Shown: positions 9,884 to 18,036 of the stretch, in pieces | Layout: each line of letters opens with the position of its first letter | Position numbering within the stretch: the first letter of the stretch is position 1 | Source: a bacterium | Lineage (GTDB): Bacteria; Zhuqueibacterota; Zhuqueibacteria; Residuimicrobiales; Residuimicrobiaceae | Assembly: GCA_029554865.1 (NCBI GenBank) | Contig: JAKPUX010000316.1 | Coordinates: 1 to 51,376, forward strand | Length of the DNA stretch: 51,376 bases | Direction of reading: 5' to 3' | Notes under the pieces: model-generated | The model's input: only the letters and a program-made list of their open reading frames with translations | What the model was told of the DNA's origin: nothing | Database searches by the model: none | Position numbers and translations under genes: made by a program

Positions 9884-10962
9884 AGCTGCATCGACTCGTC
9901 ATCCTGCTCAACGCCGCACTCGCCGGGGCCGTGCTGGCGCAAACTGCTCCTGACCAGCTGCTGCTGAAGGACTACCGGCCGCGGTCCATCTACAAGGTGC
10001 CGTCCCATCACATCGAGCGCGCCAAATTTCCGGTCATCGATGCCCATTCCCATGCCTACGCCCAGTCTCCCGCTGAAGTCGATGCCTGGGTGAAGACCAT
10101 GGACCGGGCCGGGATTGAAAAAACCATCATTCTCTCCTATGCCGTCGGCGCCGAGTTCGATTCGATCTACGCGGTCTACACCGCTTATCCCGGCCGCTTC
10201 GAGGTGTGGTGCGGTCTTGATTTCTCGGGCTACAACCAGCCAGGATACGGCCCGGCTGCCGTCGCCGAACTGGAGCGCTGCTACAAGGTAGGCGCGCGCG
10301 GCGTCGGTGAGCTTGGCGACAAGGGGGAGGGGCTGGTCTACGGCAGGGTCCCGGCGCCGGGCATGCACCTCGATGATCCGCGCATGGACCCCCTGCTCGA
10401 AAAGTGCGCCGACCTCGGTATGCCGATCAACATCCATGTCGGTGAACCGATCTGGATGTACCAGCCGATGGATTCGACCAACGACGGACTCATGAACGGC
10501 TTCAGCTGGCGCCTCGACAACAAGCCGGGCATCATCGACCTCGCCGGCATGGTCCAGAACCTGGAACGAGCTGTCAAGCGCCATCCCCGCACCACCTTCA
10601 TCGCCTGTCATTTCGCCAACTGCGATTATGATCTCGCCAAGGTGGGCAGGCTGCTCGACCTTTACCCCAATCTCTGGTGCGACATTTCCGCCCGCTATGC
10701 CGAGACCGCGCCCGTCCCGCGCGCCACTCGCGCCTTTTATGAGAAATACTCAAAACGCCTTCTCTACGGCACCGACATGGGGATGGATCCCGCCATGTAC
10801 GCGATCACCTTCCGCATCCTCGAGTCGACCGATGAGCACTTTTATGAAATCGATCATTTCAATTATCACTGGCCGCTCTACGGTCTGGGACTGAGCGACA
10901 AGGTCCTCAAACGCGTCTATCGGACCAACGCCCTCAAGGCCCTCTATCCCGGGCGGAAGTAG
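9880..10962 (+). CDS. Exported amidohydrolase (amidohydrolase_2 type)
   Basis: 360 residues. An N-terminal signal peptide (ending AGAVLAQ, about residue 21) predicts export. The fold is that of metal-dependent amidohydrolases/decarboxylases: VIDAHSHAYA (metal-binding HxH, about residues 52-56), NIHVGEPIW, 'FIACHFANC' (later His) and LLYGTDMGMD (the terminal Asp). These are the residues expected of an active site of the aminocarboxymuconate-semialdehyde decarboxylase-like branch. It is the last gene of the run and ends shortly before a strong terminator. A periplasmic hydrolase after a transporter and an isomerase suggests trimming of a substrate, but no specific compound can be named. Confidence 0.82.
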   Translation: MKLHRLVILLNAALAGAVLAQTAPDQLLLKDYRPRSIYKVPSHHIERAKFPVIDAHSHAYAQSPAEVDAWVKTMDRAGIEKTIILSYAVGAEFDSIYAVYTAYPGRFEVWCGLDFSGYNQPGYGPAAVAELERCYKVGARGVGELGDKGEGLVYGRVPAPGMHLDDPRMDPLLEKCADLGMPINIHVGEPIWMYQPMDSTNDGLMNGFSWRLDNKPGIIDLAGMVQNLERAVKRHPRTTFIACHFANCDYDLAKVGRLLDLYPNLWCDISARYAETAPVPRATRAFYEKYSKRLLYGTDMGMDPAMYAITFRILESTDEHFYEIDHFNYHWPLYGLGLSDKVLKRVYRTNALKALYPGRK

Positions 10963-11028
10963 GCGAGGCTGTTTCGAGCCGCGGCTTCAGGGAAAGCTGC
11001 GGCCCGACATTTTCGACAAGGTGCGTGC

Positions 11029-11054
11029 AAGCCGGCTCCCGCCGGCTTTTTTTA
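11029..11054 (+). terminator. Rho-independent terminator
   Basis: GCCGGC (11031-11036), a TCCC loop and GCCGGC (11041-11046) are followed by seven T. It closes the seven-gene run ending at 10962. It also shows that an in-frame GTG at 11025 is not the start of the next gene. Confidence 0.9.
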
Positions 11055-11083
11055 TTGCGGTTAAGCTCTATATTCGATATATT
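11055..11083 (+). promoter_or_regulatory. Promoter of the ccm operon
   Basis: TTGCGG (11055-11060), a 17-base spacer and TATATT (11078-11083) fit the housekeeping -35/-10 pattern. It lies directly after the terminator and about 50 bases before the ccmF start. Confidence 0.6.
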
Positions 11084-11132
11084 TCTGTTTCATTTAACTG
11101 GCAAACTCATTCCATTCAGACAGGACCATCGC

Positions 11133-13109
11133 TTGGCAGATCTCGGTTATCAAGCACTGCTCATCGCCCTGGCGCTCTCCCTCTACGCCGTGATCATCTA
11201 TACCGGTGCGGCCCGCAAGAGCGCTGCCCTCTACCTCGAAAGCGCCCACCGCGCCGTCGTCACTACTCTCCTGCTTGTCACCCTGGCCTCGGCCGCGCTG
11301 ATCCATGCCTTTCTCACGCGCGATTTTCAGCTTCAGTATGTCGCCCAGTACTCGAACCGCTCGCTCTCGTGGTTTTATACCCTCGCCGCCTTTTGGGCCG
11401 GCCAGGACGGCTCTCTGCTCTTCTGGACCTGGCTGCTGGCCATCTTCGGCGTCATTGTTCTCGTAACCAACAAGAAACGCCACCCGGAGCTGCTGCCGGC
11501 CGCCATGGCGGTCATCCAGTTCACCACCCTCTTTTTTCTCTATCTGGCCACCTTCAAGACCAATCCCTTCGCCCGGCTGCCCTTCGTGCCCGAAGACGGC
11601 AATGGCCTCAATCCCTTGCTGCAGAATCCCGGCATGGTCTTTCATCCCCCCAGCCTCTACATCGGCTTCGTCGCATTCACCGTCCCCTTCGCCTTCGCCA
11701 TCGCCGCCCTGATCAACAAAAGCCTGGATGAGCGCTGGATTAAAAGCATCCGGCGCTGGACCCTCTTCGCCTGGCTCTTCCTGACCATCGGCAATATCCT
11801 CGGCATGCAGTGGGCCTATGTCGAACTGGGCTGGGGCGGTTACTGGGGATGGGACCCTGTCGAGAACGCCTCCTTCCTGCCCTGGCTGACGGGCACGGCC
11901 TTTCTCCATTCCGTCATCGTTCAGGAACGCAAGGGCATGCTCAAGATCTGGAACATGGTCCTGGTGACCCTCACCTTCGCCCTGACCATCTTCGGCACCT
12001 TTGTCACCCGCAGCGGCGTCATTTCCTCGGTGCACGCCTTCGGCGTCTCCAATCTCGGCCCCGCCTTTCTCGCCTTTCTTGGTCTGATCATCGCCGGCTC
12101 GGCCGGCCTCATCATCAGCCGCAGCTCCCTGCTGCAGAGCAGGGGCCATATCGGCAGCTGGAGCTCCAAGGAGTGGAGCTTTCTTCTCAACAATATCCTC
12201 TTTCTCGCCCTGACCCTTGCAGTCCTGCTCGGCACGATCTGGCCGACGGTCACCGAGGCGGTGAGCCAGCAAAAGATCACCGTGGGGCCAGAGTGGTTCA
12301 ACCGCATGGCCACCCCCATCGGCCTCGCCGTCTTCGCCCTCACCGGCCTCTGCGCCCTGCTCGCCTGGAACCGCACCACCAAACAAAACCTGCTCCGGAG
12401 TCTGCGCGCGCCGCTGCTCATCACCCTGGCCATCATCCTTTTAATCGTGCTCCTCGGGGTACGCGGCCCGCTGCCGCTCTTCGCCCTGGCCATCGCCATC
12501 TTTTCAATCAGCGCCACCCTGCTTGAGTTTGTGCGCGGAGCCCGGGTGCGTAAAAAGAACGAGGCCACCGGCTACCCCGGCGCACTGGTCAGCCTGGCGC
12601 GCAGGAACAAGCGCCGTTACGGCGGCTATATCGTCCACCTTGGAGTGCTTCTGCTCTTCCTCGGCATCATCGGTTCCTCGGCCTTCAGCCTGGAAAAAGA
12701 GGCCACCCTGCGCAAGGGAGAGAGCCTCGAAATCGGCCGCTACCGCCTGCTCTATCAGGGAATGGTCAGCAATGAGCGGCCCGACCGCCGCGTCGATGCC
12801 GCCCGCTTCGACCTCTTCATCAACGGCAAACCCGCCGGCCGGATGGAGGCGGAGAAGCATCTTCATCCCAATTTTCAGCCCGCCACCGAGGTGGCGATCC
12901 GCTCCAATCTGCGCGAGGACCTCTACGTCATCCTCGCCAGCTATGACCTGAGCAGCCAGATCGCGACGGTGAGCGTGCTGATCAATCCCCTCATCCTCTG
13001 GATGTGGATCGGCGGCATCGTCATGACCCTGGGCACTCTGCTGGCGATCTCGCCGCAGGGAGCGGGCCGGAAAAGGGATCGGGCCGCCGACGGTCCGGAA
13101 GCCGCCTGA
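11133..13109 (+). CDS. ccmF: Cytochrome c maturation protein CcmF
   Basis: 658 residues from a TTG start. The start is chosen because CcmF proteins begin this way (LADLGYQALLIALALSLY), and because the upstream GTG at 11025 would translate through a terminator hairpin and promoter. Multiple membrane segments surround the tryptophan-rich heme-handling WWD motif (GWGGYWGWDPVENASF) followed by LPWLTGTAFLHS. A periplasmic loop near the end (KEATLRKGESLEIGRYRL) is typical of the family. CcmF, with CcmH, ligates heme from CcmE to apocytochrome CXXCH motifs at the inner membrane. It heads a System I operon; ccmE, ccmG and ccmH are not present in this window. Confidence 0.95.
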   Translation: MADLGYQALLIALALSLYAVIIYTGAARKSAALYLESAHRAVVTTLLLVTLASAALIHAFLTRDFQLQYVAQYSNRSLSWFYTLAAFWAGQDGSLLFWTWLLAIFGVIVLVTNKKRHPELLPAAMAVIQFTTLFFLYLATFKTNPFARLPFVPEDGNGLNPLLQNPGMVFHPPSLYIGFVAFTVPFAFAIAALINKSLDERWIKSIRRWTLFAWLFLTIGNILGMQWAYVELGWGGYWGWDPVENASFLPWLTGTAFLHSVIVQERKGMLKIWNMVLVTLTFALTIFGTFVTRSGVISSVHAFGVSNLGPAFLAFLGLIIAGSAGLIISRSSLLQSRGHIGSWSSKEWSFLLNNILFLALTLAVLLGTIWPTVTEAVSQQKITVGPEWFNRMATPIGLAVFALTGLCALLAWNRTTKQNLLRSLRAPLLITLAIILLIVLLGVRGPLPLFALAIAIFSISATLLEFVRGARVRKKNEATGYPGALVSLARRNKRRYGGYIVHLGVLLLFLGIIGSSAFSLEKEATLRKGESLEIGRYRLLYQGMVSNERPDRRVDAARFDLFINGKPAGRMEAEKHLHPNFQPATEVAIRSNLREDLYVILASYDLSSQIATVSVLINPLILWMWIGGIVMTLGTLLAISPQGAGRKRDRAADGPEAA

Positions 13110-13130
13110 ACTGGAACAAATTGAGGCATT

Positions 13131-14420
13131 ATGAGCATAGTACTGGCATTGCTGATCATGATCGCCGCCGTCGCCTGGGTGGTGGCGCCGCTCTTCCGTG
13201 ACCCATCCACCGCGGTTCACTCCCCGGCCGAGGCCTCGGCCTCCTCCGGGGAGCTGCTCTACCGCAAACAGGTGGCGACAGGCATCATCAATGATCTTCA
13301 TTTCGACTTTCAAACCGGCAAGTTGAGCAGCGCGGACCATGCCGCGCTTGTGGCGGAGCAGGAGAAGCTCATCGCCGCCATCGATGCCCGTCTGGAGGCC
13401 GGGCCGGCCCGGACGAAATCCCAGAAAAAGTCCACTGCAAGAGGCCTGACGGCGGGGCTTTTACTCCTGCTGATGACCCCCGCCATTCCCGCATCGGCCC
13501 GGGAGGTGCTCTTCTCCGGCCGCCTTCTCGACGGCAGCCGCGACAGCACCGGCGTGGCAAACTCGGCTGTGGCCTTGCAACTCCTGCGCGATGACGGCCA
13601 TCCCCCGCGCGAGGTCGATACCCAACGCACCGGCGCCGGCGGCGCTTTCTCCTTCAGAATCGCCGCCCCAGACACCGGCGCAGCCTATCTGGCCATGGTC
13701 GAACACCAGGGAGTGCGCTATTACAGCGACCAGGCCTCCTTCGCGGGGTCTGAAATGGCGCGCCATGACATCGTCCGCTTCGACTCCACCCGGAGCAGCC
13801 GCGAGATCATCGTGCTGATGCACCATCTCTTCGTTCAGGACCTCGGCGAGGTCCTTGCCCTGCGCGAAACCCGCGTTCTCCATAATCCGACCGCCAGGAC
13901 CATCATCGATGCGGTCGCCGACGGCCATGAGACCGGCGCCATCCTCAGGATCGGACTGCCGCCCTGGGCGCAAAACATCACCCCCATCGCCGGCCGCTTC
14001 GGCAAGGACCTCCATCTCCATGGCACCGACCTTTATGACGCCGGGGTCTTCGAACCGGGCAACCGCCAGATCTCCTTCACTTATGAACTGCCCTGGCAGC
14101 GCGACCGCGCCACCCTGGTGATCGAGGTGGAGCAGCCCACCCGCTCCCTCGACCTCTTCATCGGCCAGGAAGGGCTGCGTCTGGAGGGCGAGGGGTTGAC
14201 CAGCCACGGTCCCTTCACCATCCGCGGCACCGTCTATCAGCGCTACGGCATCGAGAACGTCCGTCCCGGCGCCCGCGTGCAGCTGCAGGTGGCGCGGCAG
14301 CCGCAGGACAGGAACGCCCTTTCCCCCTGGGTGACCCTGGCGGCCACCGCTTCGCTCCTGCTGCTGGGCGTTGCCCTGGCGCAGCTTAAAAACGCCAAAA
14401 AGGAAACCGCGCGCAAGTGA
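13131..14420 (+). CDS. CcmI-like N-terminus fused to a carboxypeptidase-like beta-sandwich membrane protein
   Basis: 429 residues. Residues 1-20 form a membrane anchor followed by a short charged segment (LLYRKQVATGIINDLHFDFQ...GKLS...DHAALVAEQEKL, about 40-85) like the first part of CcmI/CycH, the apocytochrome chaperone subunit. A second hydrophobic segment (about 105-123, ending IPASA) could be a signal-like anchor. It is followed by a carboxypeptidase regulatory-like domain (about 124-200), a second beta-rich region and a C-terminal membrane helix (about 403-420) with a basic tail. The TPR domain of classical CcmI is absent. It starts 21 bases after ccmF, and its stop overlaps the ccmA start (GTGA). 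A role in delivering apocytochrome or in complex assembly is an inference from position. Confidence 0.65.
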   Translation: MSIVLALLIMIAAVAWVVAPLFRDPSTAVHSPAEASASSGELLYRKQVATGIINDLHFDFQTGKLSSADHAALVAEQEKLIAAIDARLEAGPARTKSQKKSTARGLTAGLLLLLMTPAIPASAREVLFSGRLLDGSRDSTGVANSAVALQLLRDDGHPPREVDTQRTGAGGAFSFRIAAPDTGAAYLAMVEHQGVRYYSDQASFAGSEMARHDIVRFDSTRSSREIIVLMHHLFVQDLGEVLALRETRVLHNPTARTIIDAVADGHETGAILRIGLPPWAQNITPIAGRFGKDLHLHGTDLYDAGVFEPGNRQISFTYELPWQRDRATLVIEVEQPTRSLDLFIGQEGLRLEGEGLTSHGPFTIRGTVYQRYGIENVRPGARVQLQVARQPQDRNALSPWVTLAATASLLLLGVALAQLKNAKKETARK

Positions 14421-15106
14421 TCCTCACCCGCGACCTCCGCAAATCCTTCGGACCGGTGCAGGCCCTGGCCGGCCTCTCCTTCGCCATGGCTGAAGGCGAG
14501 CTGGCCGCCCTGCTGGGCGCCAACGGGGCGGGAAAATCCACCCTCCTGCGCCTAATCTCCGGACTCAGCCGCCCTTCCTCCGGCAGCGCCGAGGTGGCGG
14601 GGTTCGATGTGCGCCGGCAGCCGCAGGAGGTGCGCCGGCGCATCGGCGTGGTCAGTCATCAGACCTTCCTCTACGAGGATCTTTCGGCGGAGGAGAACCT
14701 GCACTTTTACGGTCGCATGTACAGCGTGGCCGGCCTCCAGGAGCGCAGCGACGAGCTATTGGCGATGATGGAGCTGTGGCCGCGCCGGACGGATCTGGTG
14801 CGGACCTTCTCCCGCGGCATGCAGCAGCGCCTCGCCCTGGCCCGCGCCATGCTGCACCAGCCGACCGTGCTGCTCCTCGACGAGCCCTTCACCGGGCTCG
14901 ACCTCCATGCCATCGACCTGCTCACCAGCTTCATCGAGGAGGCAAGCGCCGGCAGGGTGACGGTGCTGATGACCCTGCACGATCCCGATTACGCCCTGGC
15001 CCACAGCCGGCGCCTCTTCGTGCTCCACCAGGGCCGCCTGGTCATTGACCAGCCCTCGGAGCAGGTGCGCAAAGGGGATATCCTCCCCTTCTTCAGGGAG
15101 AAGTGA
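14417..15106 (+). CDS. ccmA: Heme exporter ATP-binding protein CcmA
   Basis: 229 residues; GTG start overlapping the previous stop. The ABC ATPase motifs are complete: Walker A GANGAGKST (about 35-43), signature SRGMQQRLALARA (about 130-142), Walker B VLLLDEP (about 151-157) and the D-loop GLDLHAID. CcmA works with CcmB, CcmC and CcmD. Current knowledge of System I holds that its ATP hydrolysis releases holo-CcmE from the CcmC-heme complex rather than exporting heme itself. The gene is placed immediately before ccmB, four bases apart. Confidence 0.93.
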   Translation: MILTRDLRKSFGPVQALAGLSFAMAEGELAALLGANGAGKSTLLRLISGLSRPSSGSAEVAGFDVRRQPQEVRRRIGVVSHQTFLYEDLSAEENLHFYGRMYSVAGLQERSDELLAMMELWPRRTDLVRTFSRGMQQRLALARAMLHQPTVLLLDEPFTGLDLHAIDLLTSFIEEASAGRVTVLMTLHDPDYALAHSRRLFVLHQGRLVIDQPSEQVRKGDILPFFREK

Positions 15107-15110
15107 GCCC

Positions 15111-15788
15111 ATGCAGACCCTGACCCAGTTCTACACCATTCTCCACAAGGACCTCCTGCAGGAGCTGCGCAGCAAGGAGATCATCACCGCCATGCTGGTT
15201 TTCTCCCTCACCGTGGTGGTGATCTTTAACTTTGTCTTCGATCCGGGCTCGGCGGAGATGCGCACCACCGCCCCCGGCATCCTCTGGGTGGCCTTTATCT
15301 TTGCCGGCAATCTCGGCCTCAGCCGCGCCTTCGCACGCGAGCAGGAGAACAGCATGATGCAGGGGCTGCTGCTCTGTCCCGTCGACCGCAGCCTTCTCTT
15401 CACAGCCAAGGTCATCGGCAACATCCTCTTCATCGGCCTGGTCGAGATCATCACCCTGCCGGTGATGATCATCTTCTTCGACCTTGCCGTTGGCCGCGCC
15501 TGGCCCCTGCTGCTCGCCATTCTCTTCCTCGGCACGGCGGGCTTCGCCACCGTCGGGACCATCTTTTCGGCGATTTCGGCCAACACCCGCTCGCGCGAGG
15601 TGATGCTGCCGATCATGCTTTTCCCGGTTACCGTGCCGATCATCCTCGCGGCCATCAAGAGCACCTCCTATCTTCTGGCCGGCCGCGAAACCGCCGATAT
15701 CTGGCCCTGGCTGCGCCTGCTCATCGGCTTCGATGTGCTCTATTTCTTCGTCTGCTTCCTGCTCTATGAGTATGTAGTGGAAGAATAA
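15111..15788 (+). CDS. ccmB: Heme exporter membrane protein CcmB
   Basis: 225 residues from the ATG at 15111, four bases after the ccmA stop; a longer in-frame ORF starting inside ccmA is rejected. Six membrane helices are visible. The N-terminal segment (LHKDLLQELRSKEI...AMLVFSLTVVVIFNF) and the middle (REQENSMMQGLLLCPVDRS) are diagnostic of CcmB. The end (DVLYFFVCFLLYEYVVEE) is also typical. It forms the permease half of the CcmAB transporter. The 113-base gap to ccmC contains only a ribosome binding site (AAGGATTCCGG). Confidence 0.93.
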   Translation: MQTLTQFYTILHKDLLQELRSKEIITAMLVFSLTVVVIFNFVFDPGSAEMRTTAPGILWVAFIFAGNLGLSRAFAREQENSMMQGLLLCPVDRSLLFTAKVIGNILFIGLVEIITLPVMIIFFDLAVGRAWPLLLAILFLGTAGFATVGTIFSAISANTRSREVMLPIMLFPVTVPIILAAIKSTSYLLAGRETADIWPWLRLLIGFDVLYFFVCFLLYEYVVEE

Positions 15789-15901
15789 TGACGAACTCTC
15801 GCACCCCCCCGGCCGGGCCATCTCGTGCCCACCCGGATTCGGCTGGGCGCCAAAAGTGACGACTACAAGTCTGAAATGATACATCGGTTAAAGGATTCCG
15901 G

Positions 15902-16576
15902 ATGAAATCGATCAAACCCCTCTATCTCGCGCTGGCAGTGCTGACCTTCCTCCTCATCGAGGGAGCGCTCTACATGGCCCTTCTCCAGGCCCCGACCGAG
16001 CGCACCATGGGGGACGTACAGCGCATTTTTTATTTTCACGTCCCATCGGCCTGGGTCTCCTTCCTCGCCTTTTTCATCGTCTGCATCGCCAGCATCGCCT
16101 TTCTGCGCACTGGCAAGGCGCAGTGGGACCGCCTCGCTGCCAGCTCGGCCGAAATCGGCATCCTCTTCATCACCCTGGTGCTGCTGACCGGGCCATTGTG
16201 GGCCAAGCCGGTCTGGAATGTCTACTGGACATGGGATGCCCGGCTGACCACATCCCTGATCCTCTGGCTTATCTACATCGCTTATATGATGGTGCGCAGA
16301 TATACCAGCGACCCCGAGCGCGGCGCCAAATTTGCCGCGGTCTTCGGCATCATCGGCTTTCTCGATGTTCCCATCGTCTACATGTCGATCCGCTGGTGGC
16401 GCACCCTCCATCCTGCTCCGGTCATCGGAGGCGGGGGCGGACTGGCCCCGGAGATGAAACAGGCTCTTTTCTTCTCTTTGTTCGCCTTCACCGTGCTCTA
16501 CATCACCCTGCTGCTGCTCTCCCTGCGCATCCGCAGCGTGGAAGACAAAATCCAGGCACTGAAAAATAAATCCTGA
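15902..16576 (+). CDS. ccmC: Heme-handling protein CcmC
   Basis: 224 residues with six membrane helices. The tryptophan-rich WWD-type motif (KPVWNVYWTWDARLTTSL, about residues 101-118) binds heme, with histidines in the flanking periplasmic loops (FYFHVPSAWVSF near 43; SIRWWRTLHPAP near 165). CcmC attaches heme to CcmE in System I cytochrome c maturation. The ATG at 15902 follows AAAGGATTCCGG. CcmD is encoded eight bases downstream, as usual. Confidence 0.94.
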   Translation: MKSIKPLYLALAVLTFLLIEGALYMALLQAPTERTMGDVQRIFYFHVPSAWVSFLAFFIVCIASIAFLRTGKAQWDRLAASSAEIGILFITLVLLTGPLWAKPVWNVYWTWDARLTTSLILWLIYIAYMMVRRYTSDPERGAKFAAVFGIIGFLDVPIVYMSIRWWRTLHPAPVIGGGGGLAPEMKQALFFSLFAFTVLYITLLLLSLRIRSVEDKIQALKNKS

Positions 16577-16584
16577 GGGAGCTA

Positions 16585-16713
16585 ATGCAGAACATCACCT
16601 TTCTCTTTGCCGCCTATTCCCTGATCTGGTTCGCCCTTTTTCTCTTCCTGCTGCGCCTGGCCAAAAAAGTGAGCCGGCTGGAGCAGGAACTCCACCGTAT
16701 CGAGGAAAAATAG
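16585..16713 (+). CDS. ccmD: CcmD-like small membrane protein
   Basis: A 42-residue protein with one membrane segment (FLFAAYSLIWFALFLFLLRL, here at about residues 6-25) followed by a charged amphipathic tail (KKVSRLEQEL...IEEK). This is the exact shape of CcmD/CcdA-family proteins, which stabilise the CcmABC complex. It lies 8 bases after ccmC with a GAGGGAG ribosome binding site. Position and shape make the call strong despite the short length. Confidence 0.88.
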   Translation: MQNITFLFAAYSLIWFALFLFLLRLAKKVSRLEQELHRIEEK

Positions 16714-16722
16714 CCGGGGTGA

Positions 16723-16860
16723 ATGAATTTCGAATTCGCCACCGCAGGTCGCATCCCCTTCGGACCCGGCGTGCTGAAGCAGATCGCCCCCTGGCTGCCG
16801 CGTAAGGACGACACGCGCTGTTCGTCACAAGCCGGCCAGCCGAAGCGGCCGAGGCCCTTG
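16723..16860 (+). pseudogene. N-terminal stub of an iron-containing alcohol dehydrogenase
   Basis: The reading frame from the ATG at 16723 begins MNFEFATAGRIPFGPGVLKQ...APWLP, the standard N-terminus of group III iron-containing alcohol dehydrogenases. At about 16803-16806 the frame breaks. The other frame continues with GRHALFVTSRPAEAAEAL, which is the next part expected in the family, so a one-base shift is likely. Homology ends near 16830-16860 where a different gene fragment on the opposite strand begins. Only about 45 of roughly 380 residues remain and the active site is missing. The end coordinate is approximate. Confidence 0.6.
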
Positions 16861-17150
16861 ATGATCATCACGTTGGTTGGCGCCCAGACTCCGTCTTGCC
16901 AATACTGGCCATCCGCTTTATAAATCGGTTCATGCGCCGCCAGGGAGGGAAAAGGGGTTGGGCACCAAAAGGTTTCGGGATTTTTGAGGTTGGCCAGCAG
17001 ATTTTGTGCTTTAGCCTCATCGGCTAACCCGGCCACCAACAGCCAGAAACAAGCAAGAGTTTTGCATTTCAGCTGTTCGCCAGAGTCATCGAGATCATAA
17101 TAGAGGCCATCCTTATCGTTCCACATCAAGCTGTCGATGCGTCGGCTGGC
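16830..17150 (-). pseudogene. Internal/C-terminal fragment of an MGH1/GH63-like glycoside hydrolase
   Basis: Read on the minus strand this gives RRIDSLMWNDKDGLYYDL, then KTLACFWLLVAGLADEAKAQ, and YWQDGVWAPTNVMIIKGL. These are consecutive motifs of the (alpha/alpha)6-barrel hydrolases related to trehalase, GH63 and mannosylglycerate hydrolase. It is cut at both ends: on the left by the alcohol dehydrogenase stub, on the right by a frame change to another piece of the same family. The limits are approximate. Confidence 0.6.
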
Positions 17151-17291
17151 GCAGATGCGCGAAGGCGAGCTCCCAGGCGCGCCAGTACAAATCGAAATAG
17201 TCGGGATTCGCCGTCAGGATGGGCGCCAGCAACTGCTCCCTGGCTTCGTTCCAGGAGGGGAGCAAGGTTTCGACATATGCTTTCCCGGCCT
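17139..17291 (-). pseudogene. N-terminal fragment of the same glycoside hydrolase, other frame
   Basis: The minus strand in a different frame from the neighbouring fragment reads YVETLLPSWNEAREQLLAP, then NPDYFDLYWRAWELAFAHL and RQPT. This is the N-terminal region of MGH1-like hydrolases, which in intact genes is separated from the RRIDSLMWN region by a long stretch holding part of the barrel. That stretch is missing, so an internal deletion with frame change has occurred. A stop codon lies just upstream at the metallophosphoesterase junction. Confidence 0.55.
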
Positions 17292-17292
17292 A

Positions 17293-18036
17293 TCATATCT
17301 CGACGAGAAGGTCAGCCAGAAAGTTGGAATTCAACTCATCGGGGTAGCCACGGGGATTGCAGATCACCCTTGTCTCTCCGATCCGGTAGTCGCTGCTTGA
17401 ATGCATGTGGCCATGTACCCAATACTTCGCATGAGATGCCTCGACCACCTCGTCGAGGTGCGACGCATACGCTGCCCCCAACAGATCCGCTCGGAACTTC
17501 TCGGGCAAAGACCTCGCGCTTGGCGCATGGTGAGTAATCACAACGGTCTTCGCATTCTGATCCGAAAGTTCTCTCTTGAGCCATTCAACCGATCTTGCAT
17601 GCAAACTGGCTGTGTCGCGCGAACTCATCTTGCGGTATTCGGGGCTGATACGGATTTTTTTATAGTCGGTCATCTTTTGTGTCGCCTCGTAGCCCGCAAT
17701 TCTTGGATCGCCGTGGAGCCTGAAATCAGTCCATAGTGTGCACCCCAGGAATTTCCAATCGCCGATCATGACGGCGTCCTTTTCAAGCACACAAAGGTTG
17801 GAGCCTCGCGCCAGCTCCTTCATTTTTTCTGCATTCCTTGGCAGCGCCTCACCGTAGTATTCGTGGTTGCCAGGCACGTAGATAACCCGCTTGCCGTCGA
17901 ATCGGGACATGGCCCACTCGACGCCTCGCTGCCGGAGGTGGATGTCACCGGCCAGAATGACTACGTCCGCATCCGTCTGGGCTGGATCATACTCACCGAA
18001 TTCGATGTGTAGGTCACTCAAGATATGCAGCCTCAT
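17293..18036 (-). CDS. Calcineurin-like metallophosphoesterase
   Basis: 247 residues from the ATG at 18036; another ATG at 18060 would add eight residues, but the family begins at MRLHILSDLH. All metal-binding motifs are present: SDLHIEFG (block 1, D and H), LAGDIHLRQ (block 2), VPGNHEYYGE (block 3, GNHE), VVITHHAPS and 'VHGHMHSS' (blocks 4-5). The closing ICNPRGYP is typical of small cytoplasmic phosphoesterases of unknown substrate. Another reading frame of 50-60 codons overlaps its 5' end. It lies between gene fragments, so it may belong to an acquired segment. Confidence 0.85.
   Translation of the reverse strand: MRLHILSDLHIEFGEYDPAQTDADVVILAGDIHLRQRGVEWAMSRFDGKRVIYVPGNHEYYGEALPRNAEKMKELARGSNLCVLEKDAVMIGDWKFLGCTLWTDFRLHGDPRIAGYEATQKMTDYKKIRISPEYRKMSSRDTASLHARSVEWLKRELSDQNAKTVVITHHAPSARSLPEKFRADLLGAAYASHLDEVVEASHAKYWVHGHMHSSSDYRIGETRVICNPRGYPDELNSNFLADLLVEI

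Noticed and set aside
11025-11132. Upstream GTG extension of ccmF
   Set aside because: The extra codons would cover a terminator hairpin and the promoter, and CcmF proteins begin at the TTG at 11133.
16585-17291. Complete alcohol dehydrogenase or glycosidase gene here
   Set aside because: Only fragments in different frames and strands exist; no continuous reading frame can be assembled.
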